NCBI GenBank assembly: GCA_002404345.1
Contig: DHJN01000049.1
Coordinates: 1 to 7,652, forward strand
From: Actinobacteria bacterium UBA4719
GTDB lineage: Bacteria; Actinomycetota; Actinomycetes; Actinomycetales; Dermatophilaceae
Direction of reading: 5' to 3'
DNA: 7,652 nucleotides
Shown here: positions 1 to 5,941 of the stretch, piece by piece
How the letters are laid out: every line of letters begins with the position of its first letter
How positions within the stretch are numbered: the stretch's first letter is position 1
Position numbers and translations under genes: made by a program
The notes under the pieces: generated by a model
Told to the model about the DNA's origin: nothing
Seen by the model: only the letters and a program-made list of their open reading frames with translations
The model's database searches: none

Positions 1-177
1 GACCTGGTGTTCCTGATCGGCTCAGCGGTCATGGTCATCGCGTTCGTCGTGGTGTGGTTCCTGCCCCACGTCGAGCTCCGGAGCGGTTCGGCCTATGACA
101 GCCGCGGCGAACAGGACGCGGCCGACGCCGCAGTGGCCGCCGAGGCAGAGGTCACGCCCACCAGTCCGCAAACCTAG
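1..177 (+). CDS. C-terminal end of an MFS (multidrug efflux-type) transporter, partial
   Basis: The frame is open from base 1 to a TAG at 175-177, giving the last 58 residues of a protein that begins outside the window. Residues 2-21 form one hydrophobic helix (LVFLIGSAVMVIAFVVVWFL). It is followed by a PHVELRS-type junction and a polar, Ala/Glu-rich cytoplasmic tail. A last helix ending in 'FLP-x-V-x-LR' is typical of DHA2/EmrB-like drug:proton antiporters of the major facilitator superfamily. The class is inferred from this short end only, and the substrate cannot be told. The final residues (SPQT) and the stop codon are encoded by the first copy of the 32-bp intergenic repeat, so the natural C-terminus was set or altered by that repeat. 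The gene converges with the E2 gene at 280-1809. Confidence 0.6.
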   Translation, partial: DLVFLIGSAVMVIAFVVVWFLPHVELRSGSAYDSRGEQDAADAAVAAEAEVTPTSPQT

Positions 178-276
178 GGACCGTGCGACCTGCCAGTCCG
201 CAAACCTAGGGACGGTGCTCGCGCACGGTCCCTAGGTTTGGCCGGATCCAGCCGACACCGTCCCTAGGTTTGGCCG
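161..276. repeat. Repeat array A: four copies of a 32-bp-period element, two forward and two inverted
   Basis: Four copies share the core AAACCTAGGGACCGTGC, allowing one C/G change. The CCTAGG hexamers lie at 173-178 and 205-210 on the plus strand, and at 231-236 and 263-268 as inverted copies. Spacing is exactly 32 bp within the forward pair and within the inverted pair, and 26 bp between the pairs. The array fills the gap between two convergent genes: the first copy carries the stop codon of the transporter, and the last ends 3 bp before the stop codon of E2. The same unit recurs at 5802-5928. I do not recognise it as a named repeat family. Confidence 0.9.
201..240. terminator. Long hairpin between convergent genes, likely bidirectional terminator
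   Basis: The second and third repeat copies face each other and form a near-perfect stem. Arms 202-218 and 223-239 match at 16 of 17 positions (one G-G mismatch, 214/227), extended by a C-G pair at 201/240, with a 4-nt loop TCGC. No T-run follows on either strand, which is common for terminators in high-GC actinobacteria. Its place between the converging transporter and E2 stop codons supports termination in both directions. Function is inferred from position and structure only. Confidence 0.6.
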
Positions 277-279
277 GGC

Positions 280-1809
280 TCAGCCCCAGACGAGGGCCTG
301 ACTCGGGTCGTGCAGGACCGCCGCGATGTCGGCCAGGAACCGTGAACCCAGATCGCCGTCGATCAGGCGATGGTCGAACGAGAGGCCCAGCTGGGTGACC
401 CAACGCGCCTTGATCTTGCCCTTGACCACCCATGGCATCTGCCGGACCGCCCCGAAGCACAGGATCGCGGCCTCGCCCGGGTTCAGGATCGGCGTACCCG
501 TGTCGACACCGAAGACCCCGACGTTCGTGATCGTGATCGACCCACCCGACATATCGGCCGGCTGGGTCTTACCGTCGCGGGCCGTCGACACCAGGTTGGC
601 CATGGCGTCGGCCAGCTGCCGAAGCGACATCTGGTCGGCGTCCTTGATGTTGGGCACCATCAGCCCACGGGGGGTTGCCGCGGCGATGCCGAGGTTGACG
701 TAGTTCTTGACCACGATCTCCTGGGCTGCCTCGTCCCAGGTGGCGTTGACCCCGGGGTTTCGGCGACTGGCGATGATCAGCGCCTTGGCCACGACCAGCA
801 GCGGGCTGACCTTGACGTCCCGGAACTCGCGATCGGTCTTGAGCCGGTCCACCAGCCTCATCGTGCGGGACACGTCGACGGTGATGAACTCCGTGACATG
901 AGGCGCGGTGAACGCCGACCCGACCATCGCCTGGGCAGTCATCTTGCGCACGCCCTTGATCGGGGTGCGCACCTCACGCTCGCCGGTCGCCGCGAACACC
1001 GGTGCCGTGTATTCCGTGGAGCCGGCGCCTCTGTCCGCCGCCACCGCCGCTGTGCCGCCACCCGCTGCGAGTGCCTCGACATCAGCGCGGGTGACGATGC
1101 CACCCTCGCCGGACCCGGCGACCTGCGAGAGATCGATGCCCAGGTCCTTGGCGAGCTTGCGTACCGGCGGCTTGGCCAGCGCCTTGCCGCTGCCAGCCGC
1201 AGGCACCGAAACCGGCTGTGCCACAACTGGTTCGGGCACAACTGGTTCGGGCACAACGGTTTCGGGCACAACGGTTTCGGGCACAACGGTTTCGGGCACA
1301 CGAGCCTGAACGACATGGGCTTCCGCCGATCCCGACGCGCCCCCACTCTTGCGTGGACGACGCTTGGCCTCAGTCGTCCGCGGGCCGTAACCGACCAGCA
1401 CCGCGACCCGACCACCGGGAGCAGGACCACCGATCTTGCCGGCCTCGATCTCCTCATGGTGATCCGACGTCGCCGCGGGAGTCGCCGCGGGAGCCCCTGC
1501 CACTGGAGCCGCCGCGGTCGCTGCGGGAGCCGCCACCGGGGCGATATCACTGGCCGGGCCGTCGCCGAGCCCGTCGTCGACCGAGATGATCGCAGTGCCG
1601 ACCGGCACCGTCTCACCCTCGGCTGCGAGCAGCGCGGTGACCGTGCCGGCAAACGGCACGGGGAGCTCGACCAGGGACTTGGCCGTCTCGATCTCGATGA
1701 TGATGTCGTTGACCTTGACAACGTCCCCGACCTTGACCCTCCAGGTCACGATCTCGGCCTCGACGAGGCCTTCACCCGGGTCCGGCAGCTTGAAATGCTT
1801 GACAGCCAT
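280..1809 (-). CDS. bkdC: Dihydrolipoamide acyltransferase (E2) of a branched-chain-type 2-oxo acid dehydrogenase complex
   Basis: A 509-residue E2 core enzyme that moves the acyl group from E1-bound thiamine diphosphate through lipoamide to CoA. Domains in order: an N-terminal lipoyl domain (about 2-78) with the lipoyl-lysine motif ETAKS at K44; a long Ala/Pro linker; a VLVGYGP motif plus basic patch (137-155); a pentapeptide repeat linker (171-200); an E1/E3-binding domain (about 214-247, PPVRKLAKDLGIDLSQVAGS); and the CoA-dependent acyltransferase domain (about 280-509) with the catalytic HRLIDGD motif (H480, D484). The start at 1809 is chosen because the lipoyl domain begins there (MAVKHFKLPDPGEG) and GAAGGGA lies 9 nt upstream; a longer frame exists but overlaps the E1 beta end. 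It is the last gene of the operon, 20 nt after E1 beta. Branched-chain rather than pyruvate substrate is inferred from the resemblance of the E1-E2 set to actinobacterial Bkd proteins. Confidence 0.93.
   Translation of the reverse strand: MAVKHFKLPDPGEGLVEAEIVTWRVKVGDVVKVNDIIIEIETAKSLVELPVPFAGTVTALLAAEGETVPVGTAIISVDDGLGDGPASDIAPVAAPAATAAAPVAGAPAATPAATSDHHEEIEAGKIGGPAPGGRVAVLVGYGPRTTEAKRRPRKSGGASGSAEAHVVQARVPETVVPETVVPETVVPEPVVPEPVVAQPVSVPAAGSGKALAKPPVRKLAKDLGIDLSQVAGSGEGGIVTRADVEALAAGGGTAAVAADRGAGSTEYTAPVFAATGEREVRTPIKGVRKMTAQAMVGSAFTAPHVTEFITVDVSRTMRLVDRLKTDREFRDVKVSPLLVVAKALIIASRRNPGVNATWDEAAQEIVVKNYVNLGIAAATPRGLMVPNIKDADQMSLRQLADAMANLVSTARDGKTQPADMSGGSITITNVGVFGVDTGTPILNPGEAAILCFGAVRQMPWVVKGKIKARWVTQLGLSFDHRLIDGDLGSRFLADIAAVLHDPSQALVWG
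1222..1296 (-). repeat. Five tandem 15-bp repeats coding a VPE(T/P)V linker in E2
   Basis: Five exact 15-bp units run head to tail: two of CACAACTGGTTCGGG (1222-1251) and three of CACAACGGTTTCGGG (1252-1296), written on the plus strand. On the coding strand they give PEPVV and PETVV units, part of a Pro/Val/Glu run at E2 residues 171-200 between the lipoyl and E1/E3-binding domains. Such a linker is probably extended and flexible and would let the lipoyl arm swing. The near-identity at DNA level suggests recent slippage, so copy number may vary among strains. Confidence 0.9.
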
Positions 1810-1829
1810 GGGTTTTGGTCCCTTCGGTA

Positions 1830-2810
1830 TCAGTAGGCGAGCGCGCGGTCGACACCGTCGAGCACGCGGTCGAGGTCGGGAAGGAACTCTTCCTCGAGCC
1901 TGCTGGGCGGGTAGGGCAGGTTGTATCCGCCCACCCTGATCACCGGGGACTCCAGGTGGTAGAAGCATTTTTCGGACACGCTCGCAGCTATTTCAGAACC
2001 CATGCCCAGGAAGGTCGAGGCCTCGTGGGCGACGACCAACCGACCGGTCTTCTCCACCGAGGTGGCCACGGCGTCGAGGTCCAGCGGGGACAGCGAACGC
2101 AGGTCGATGACCTCGATCGACTTGCCCTCCTCGGCAGCCACGGTGGCAGCATCCAGGCACACCTTGACCATGGGGCCGTACGTGGCCAGGGTTACGTGCT
2201 CGCCGGCACGCGCGATGGTCGCCTCGAACAGCGGACGCGGCGCCGCGGCGGCAGTCAGGTCCGCCTCCCCCTTCTCGTGATAGCGGCGCTTGGGCTCGTA
2301 GTAGATGATCGGGTCGTCGCACTCGACGGCCTGCTGGATCATCCAGTAGGCATCCTCTGGGTTCGAGCACGCGACGACCCGAAGACCTGCGGTGTGGGCG
2401 AAGTAGGCCTCGTTGGACTCGCTGTGGTGCTCGACTGCGCCGATACCGCCACCGACGGGGATGCGGATCACGATGGGCAGCTTGATCTTGCCCAGCGAAC
2501 GCGCCCGCATCTTGGCGACCTGGCACACGATCTGGCTGAACGCCGGGTAGACGAAGCCATCGAACTGGATCTCCACGATGGGCCGGTAGCCGCGCAGCGC
2601 CATACCGATGGCCGTGCCCACGATGCCGGACTCCGCAAGCGGGGTGTCGATGACCCGCTCCTCGCCGAAGTCCTTCTGCAGGTTCTCGGTCACCCGGAAG
2701 ACGCCACCGAGCTTGCCGATGTCCTCACCCATGATGACGACCTTGGCGTCGCGCTCCATGGCACGCCGCAGACCGGCGTTGATGGCCTTGCCAATGCCTA
2801 TCTTCGCCAT
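1830..2810 (-). CDS. bkdB: 2-oxo acid dehydrogenase E1 component, beta subunit
   Basis: A 326-residue protein, the normal length for E1 beta. With E1 alpha it forms the alpha2-beta2 decarboxylase that uses thiamine diphosphate to decarboxylate 2-oxo acids and reductively acylate the E2 lipoyl group. Visible family marks are the N-terminal segment with MGEDIGKLGGVFRVTENLQ (27-45), the DTPLAESGIVGTAIGMA stretch (55-71), the EHHSESNEAYFAH segment (127-139, containing the conserved His pair), and a C-terminal transketolase-C region with EVIDLRSLSPLD (233-244) and VGGYNLPYP (293-301). The start at 2810 is chosen over a 29-residue upstream extension because it matches the family N-terminus. It lies one base after the E1 alpha stop codon (TGA-C-ATG), with GAGGGAG 9 nt upstream inside the E1 alpha end, implying translational coupling. 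Confidence 0.94.
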   Translation of the reverse strand: MAKIGIGKAINAGLRRAMERDAKVVIMGEDIGKLGGVFRVTENLQKDFGEERVIDTPLAESGIVGTAIGMALRGYRPIVEIQFDGFVYPAFSQIVCQVAKMRARSLGKIKLPIVIRIPVGGGIGAVEHHSESNEAYFAHTAGLRVVACSNPEDAYWMIQQAVECDDPIIYYEPKRRYHEKGEADLTAAAAPRPLFEATIARAGEHVTLATYGPMVKVCLDAATVAAEEGKSIEVIDLRSLSPLDLDAVATSVEKTGRLVVAHEASTFLGMGSEIAASVSEKCFYHLESPVIRVGGYNLPYPPSRLEEEFLPDLDRVLDGVDRALAY

Positions 2811-2811
2811 G

Positions 2812-3999
2812 TCAGTGATCTCCCTCAAAGCTCGCGGTGTACGCAGCGAACCCGGCGCGCTCGACCTCGACCAGCGGGTGCTCCTCGACATACACATGGT
2901 CGAACATCGACAGCGGCTCCGGGTCGGGCATCGACAGGCAGCCCTCTCGGACCGTGACCGCGAGCTCCTCGGCCTCGCCCTCGACGGCCTCGAAGAAGCC
3001 CTGGTCGGCCTTGCCGCTGGACGTCAGATAGGCCTTGAGCCGGGCGATCGGGTCGCGCAGCTTCCAGACCTCGACCTCGGCGGAGACGCGGTACTTCGTC
3101 GGGTCGTCGGAGGTCGTGTGCGCGCCCATCCGGTAGGTGTAGGCCTCGATCAGCATCGGTCCCTGCCCGCTGCGGGCCGCATTCAGCGCGGCCTTGGTCA
3201 CGGCATACACGGCAAGGACGTCGTTGCCGTCCACCCGGACACCGGGGAAGCCGAAGCCACGGGCCCGCTGGTAGAGCGGGATCCGGGTCTGTCGCTCGAC
3301 CGGCTCGGAGATGGCCCACTGGTTGTTCTGACAGAAGAAGACGACCGGCGCGTTCATGGCAGCCGCGTAGACGAAGGACTCGTTCACGTCGCCCTGGGCG
3401 GTCGCGCCATCGCCGAAGTAGGCGATCACGGCTGCGTCCCGATCGGGGTCACCGGTGCCGACTGCGTGGTCGTGCTGGATGCCCATCGCGTAGCCGGTGG
3501 CGTGCAGGGTCTGGGCGCCGATGACGATCGTGTAGAGGTGGAAGTTCTTCTCGTTCGGGTCCCATCCGCCATGGTTGACCCCACGGAACAGCCCGAGCAG
3601 GTTGAGAGGGTCGACCCCGCGACACCAGGCGACGCCATGCTCGCGGTAGGTCGGGAACGCGTAGTCCTGCGGACGCAACGCACGACCGGAACCAACCTGT
3701 GCTGCCTCCTGGCCGAGCAGGCTTGCCCAGATGCCGAGCTCACCCTGACGCTGCAGGGCGGTGGCCTCGGAGTCAACCCGGCGGATCATGACCTGGTCGC
3801 GGTAGAAGCCGCGCAAGTCCTCGTCAGTCAGATCAGCGATGTATGCCGAGTACTCGGGATGGTCGACGCGCTCACCTTCGGGGGTGAGCAGCTGGACCAG
3901 CTCGGCCCCTCCGATCGTCTCGGGAACCGGTGCAACCAGCGCTGCCACGGCAGCGGTATCGACCGCTTCCTCCGGCATCGCGACTTCGTTGTCGCTCAC
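2812..3999 (-). CDS. bkdA: 2-oxo acid dehydrogenase E1 component, alpha subunit
   Basis: A 395-residue E1 alpha, first gene of the complex operon. It binds thiamine diphosphate and Mg and, with E1 beta, catalyses the decarboxylation step. The cofactor motif is clear: GDGATAQGDVNES begins at G196 and the pattern closes at N225/N226 (FFCQNNQWAIS). The loop TYRMGAHTTSDDPTKYR (288-304) matches the conserved active-site loop around H294. It has a roughly 45-residue acidic/hydrophobic N-terminal extension before the conserved part. Start choice: a GTG at 4005 is in frame, but its first base belongs to the AAGGAG ribosome binding site, so the GTG at 3999, 5 nt after AAGGAG, is preferred (protein begins MSDNEV). 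The overall sequence resembles actinobacterial branched-chain BkdA rather than the AceE pyruvate enzyme. Substrate range cannot be proved from sequence. Confidence 0.93.
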   Translation of the reverse strand: MSDNEVAMPEEAVDTAAVAALVAPVPETIGGAELVQLLTPEGERVDHPEYSAYIADLTDEDLRGFYRDQVMIRRVDSEATALQRQGELGIWASLLGQEAAQVGSGRALRPQDYAFPTYREHGVAWCRGVDPLNLLGLFRGVNHGGWDPNEKNFHLYTIVIGAQTLHATGYAMGIQHDHAVGTGDPDRDAAVIAYFGDGATAQGDVNESFVYAAAMNAPVVFFCQNNQWAISEPVERQTRIPLYQRARGFGFPGVRVDGNDVLAVYAVTKAALNAARSGQGPMLIEAYTYRMGAHTTSDDPTKYRVSAEVEVWKLRDPIARLKAYLTSSGKADQGFFEAVEGEAEELAVTVREGCLSMPDPEPLSMFDHVYVEEHPLVEVERAGFAAYTASFEGDH

Positions 4000-4004
4000 A
4001 GGCA

Positions 4005-4010
4005 CTCCTT
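4005..4010 (-). promoter_or_regulatory. Ribosome binding site of E1 alpha that fixes its start
   Basis: On the minus strand the sequence reads AAGGAG-TGCCT-GTG-AGC. The AAGGAG box overlaps the G of an upstream in-frame GTG (4003-4005), so that codon is unlikely to be the start. The next GTG (3997-3999) has a workable 5-nt spacing. Confidence 0.6.
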
Positions 4011-4046
4011 CTTCGCGAACGCGGGATCACCGCCAGATCGCTTCGG

Positions 4047-4093
4047 GCCATGGACGCGTAGCGGGGTCTCCGCCGATAAGTGCGGTCCATGGC
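4047..4093 (-). promoter_or_regulatory. Perfect 9-bp inverted repeat in the E1 alpha upstream region (possible operator or leader hairpin)
   Basis: GCCATGGAC (4047-4055) and GTCCATGGC (4085-4093) are exact reverse complements separated by 29 nt. A smaller GCGG/CCGC hairpin (4061-4064 / 4070-4073) nests inside. The dyad sits 48-94 nt upstream of the E1 alpha start in the 241-bp gap after the aminotransferase gene, where an operon promoter would be expected. A TTGACG that could be a -35 box lies at 4164-4169 on the minus strand, but I see no convincing matching -10. Branched-chain dehydrogenase operons are often controlled by Lrp/AsnC-type regulators; whether this dyad is such a site is a guess. 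Confidence 0.35.
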
Positions 4094-4240
4094 AGGGACT
4101 AACGCGTCCGCGTGTGTGGCGGCGCTCACATTCCTTGCCAGCACACGGTACCTGCCGGATGGCCGTCAAGCACAAATCGAGGGACCGCGCCTGGGGCGGC
4201 GGCCGCGATCGCGATCGCTCACCTCAAGCTCACCTCCAGC

Positions 4241-5326
4241 TCAGAACGTGCGCGCCACCACGAACTTGCGGGCGACGTGGAGCAGCCGGTCGTTGGCCTC
4301 CGTCTCGGCGATGGTGCAACGCGCACCCTCTCCGGCGAAGGTCCGAACGACCAGGCCCTCCTTGTCAGCCGCCGCGGCAAAGGCCGCGGTGTCGGCACGC
4401 AGCGGAAGCCAGACGAAGTTGGCCTGCGTCTGCGGCGCGTGCCAGCCTTGATGACGCAATCCGGACACCACCCGCTCGCGTTCGGCGACGAGGGCGTCCA
4501 CCCGCTCCTGCAGCTCGTCGAACGCGGCCAGGCTGGCGATCGCCGCCTGCTGCGCGATGGTGCTGACGCCGAAGGGCACCGCCGTCTTGCGCAGGGCTTG
4601 GGCCACCGGCTCGTGAGCCACGGCATACCCGACTCGAAGTCCTGCCAGGCCGTAAGCCTTGCTGAAGGTCCGCAGGATCGCGACGTTGGGCCGCGAGGCA
4701 TACGTCGCGAGCGTGTCGGGGGCCCGGTCGTCAGTGACGAACTCGACGTACGCCTCGTCCAGGACGACGAGCACCTGGGGTGGGACCTCGTCCAGGAACC
4801 CGTCGAGCTCGTCCTGGTGCACGACCGGGCCGGTGGGGTTGTTGGGTGAGCAGATCAGGATCAGCCGCGTGCGGTCAGTGATCGCGGCGGCCATCGCGGC
4901 AAGGTCGTGCCGGGCGTGCCCGTCCAGCGGGACCTGCACCGAGTCGGCGCCGGCTAGTGCCACGACGATCGGGTACGCCTCGAACGAACGCCAGGCGTAG
5001 ATGACCTCGTCGCCCGGGTCACAGGTGGCTGCGACCAGCTGGCCGAGGACGCCCACGCTGCCGGTACCGGTGGCGATGTGCTCGGCCGGCACCCCGAGGC
5101 GGCGGGCGAGTGCCTGGGTCAGCTCGGTGACCGCCAGGTCCGGGTAGCGGTTCATCTGCATGGCGGCGTCGGCGACGACCTGCAGGACGCTGGGCAGCGG
5201 CGGGTACGGGTTCTCGTTGCTGCTGATCTTGTACGCAGTGACGCCCTCGCGCACGGCCGCCGGCTTGCCGGGCTTGTACACGGGGACGGCAGCCAGTGCT
5301 TCACGGAGACGGACGGTGTGGCTCAT
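4241..5326 (-). CDS. pat: Aminotransferase of the HisC/Pat family (probable aromatic amino acid aminotransferase)
   Basis: A 361-residue class I/II fold PLP aminotransferase, normal length for the family. It transfers an amino group between an amino acid and a 2-oxo acid in the cytosol. Marks in order: substrate-side [13 protein letters not shown] (35-47), NRYPD (59-63), cofactor-binding GTGSVGVL (87-94), CSPNNPTGP (159-167), [10 protein letters not shown] (187-196; D190 and Y193 contact PLP), Schiff-base lysine K223 in [17 protein letters not shown] (219-235), and C-terminal R336. The pattern closely follows actinobacterial Pat (phenylalanine/aromatic aminotransferase, often annotated hisC2), as recalled from known sequences; histidinol-phosphate activity is the main alternative, and no other his gene is nearby. 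The start at 5326 (MSHTVRL) fits the family and has a TACAGT box 6 nt upstream but no Shine-Dalgarno sequence. The stop is 241 bp from the E1 alpha start, so it may be co-transcribed or separate. Confidence 0.88.
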   Translation of the reverse strand: MSHTVRLREALAAVPVYKPGKPAAVREGVTAYKISSNENPYPPLPSVLQVVADAAMQMNRYPDLAVTELTQALARRLGVPAEHIATGTGSVGVLGQLVAATCDPGDEVIYAWRSFEAYPIVVALAGADSVQVPLDGHARHDLAAMAAAITDRTRLILICSPNNPTGPVVHQDELDGFLDEVPPQVLVVLDEAYVEFVTDDRAPDTLATYASRPNVAILRTFSKAYGLAGLRVGYAVAHEPVAQALRKTAVPFGVSTIAQQAAIASLAAFDELQERVDALVAERERVVSGLRHQGWHAPQTQANFVWLPLRADTAAFAAAADKEGLVVRTFAGEGARCTIAETEANDRLLHVARKFVVARTF

Positions 5327-5332
5327 GTCTGC

Positions 5333-5338
5333 ACTGTA
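5333..5338 (-). promoter_or_regulatory. Putative -10 box of a leaderless promoter for the aminotransferase
   Basis: On the minus strand TACAGT is followed by GCAGAC and then the ATG, so transcription starting about 7 nt after the box would begin at the start codon. No Shine-Dalgarno sequence precedes this ATG, which agrees with a leaderless mRNA. No clear -35 box is seen. An 8-bp tandem duplication (plus strand GTATTGCG, 5336-5343, then GTATTGCC, 5344-5351) overlaps or abuts the box and could be a regulator site. Confidence 0.4.
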
Positions 5339-5396
5339 TTGCGGTATTGCCCGTGGCCGCCCGACTGAACAGATTCCCGCGTGCCACCATGTGGCC

Positions 5397-5786
5397 ATGA
5401 AGTCGATCGCCATCAAGATCCTGGTCAACGGTGTCGCCCTGTGGGTGGCCGCCTTCCTGCTGAAGGGCATTCATCTCGAGCACAGCGGCGCACCCATCAG
5501 CCGTCAGCTCGTCACAGTCCTGTGGGTGGCCGTGATCTTCGGTCTCGTCAACGCCGTGATCAAGCCGGTGCTGAAGCTCCTCACGCTGCCGGTCGTCATC
5601 CTGACGCTCGGGCTGTTCTCCCTGGTCGTCAATGCGGCGATGCTGCAGCTGACCTCGTGGTTCGCCGGACAGTTCAGTCTCGCGTTCCACGTGGATCACT
5701 TCGTCTGGGACGCGTTGCTCGGCTCGATCATCATCACGGTCGTGTCGATGATCCTGCACCTGTTCCTGCCCGACGGCGAGACCTGA
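5397..5786 (+). CDS. Small four-helix membrane protein, YvlD / 'phage holin superfamily IV' type
   Basis: A 129-residue hydrophobic protein, usual size for this family. Four probable membrane helices lie at about 5-23, 38-56, 61-89 (one long or hairpin-like hydrophobic run, [20 protein letters not shown]) and 103-124. The hallmark N-x-x-(I/L)KP-x-L-(K/R)-x-L-x-LP motif is present as [14 protein letters not shown] (52-65). The family is widespread in bacterial chromosomes and is called 'phage holin' only by remote similarity; nothing else here suggests a phage. Its role is not established, although Bacillus YvlD is linked to cell-envelope stress. The ATG at 5397 is chosen because the family begins MK-x-hydrophobic helix; a GTG two codons upstream is possible. 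No Shine-Dalgarno sequence is evident. The gene is divergent from the aminotransferase, with 70 bp between them. The stop codon TGA lies in a partial copy of the repeat unit (5783-5794). Confidence 0.85.
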   Translation: MKSIAIKILVNGVALWVAAFLLKGIHLEHSGAPISRQLVTVLWVAVIFGLVNAVIKPVLKLLTLPVVILTLGLFSLVVNAAMLQLTSWFAGQFSLAFHVDHFVWDALLGSIIITVVSMILHLFLPDGET

Positions 5787-5801
5787 CCCACAAACAAAGA
5801 A

Positions 5802-5928
5802 CTGACCCAAACCTAGGTACCGTGCAACCAGTTGACCCACAAAGCTAGGGACCGTGCAACCAGTTGACCCACAAAGCTAGGTACCGTGCAACCAGTTGAC
5901 CCACAAGCCCAGGTACGGTGCGATCAGT
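5802..5928 (+). repeat. Repeat array B: four direct copies of the 32-bp element
   Basis: The core hexamers CCTAGG, GCTAGG, GCTAGG and CCCAGG start at 5812, 5844, 5876 and 5908, an exact 32-bp period with no unique spacer. Each unit reads roughly TTGACCCACAAA, then G/C-CTAGG-T/G, then ACCGTGCAACCAG. Copies two and three differ by one base in the core (GGGACC against GGTACC); the fourth is more diverged (GCCCAGGTACGGTGCGATCAG). A truncated copy of the left half (CTGACCCACAAA, 5783-5794) precedes the array, and a degenerate GCTAGG (5941-5946) follows it at 33 bp. Compared with array A at 161-276, a full unit matches at about 22 of 32 positions in the same register, so both arrays belong to one family. 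The array fills the gap between convergent genes. Confidence 0.92.
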
Positions 5929-5941
5929 TAGCCCGCCGTTG

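Noticed and set aside
370..1836. 488-residue plus-strand open frame opposite E2
   Set aside because: It is antisense to a confidently assigned E2 gene. Its His/Arg/Asp-rich translation and repeat peptide are reflections of E2 codons.
3872..4144. 90-residue minus-strand frame overlapping the E1 alpha start and gap
   Set aside because: Arg/Ser-rich, no domain, no ribosome site, and most of its second half is E1 alpha in another frame.
4205..4218. GCGATCGCGATCGC palindrome as a terminator of the aminotransferase
   Set aside because: It is fully self-complementary with no loop, so a stable hairpin would have a short stem. It could be chance or a methylation/HIP1-like site; evidence is too thin.
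2608..4566. 652-residue plus-strand open frame opposite E1 alpha
   Set aside because: It lies antisense to E1 alpha and parts of E1 beta and the aminotransferase, and has a low-complexity Arg/Asp/Leu-rich translation with no domain. Long antisense frames are expected in high-GC coding DNA.
5397..5786. Phage or prophage remnant based on the 'holin' family name
   Set aside because: The family is a common chromosomal membrane protein. No lysin, integrase, att site or other phage gene is seen.
5802..5928. CRISPR array
   Set aside because: The 32-bp units abut with no unique spacers, drift in sequence from copy to copy, and no cas gene is near. It is a tandem intergenic repeat.
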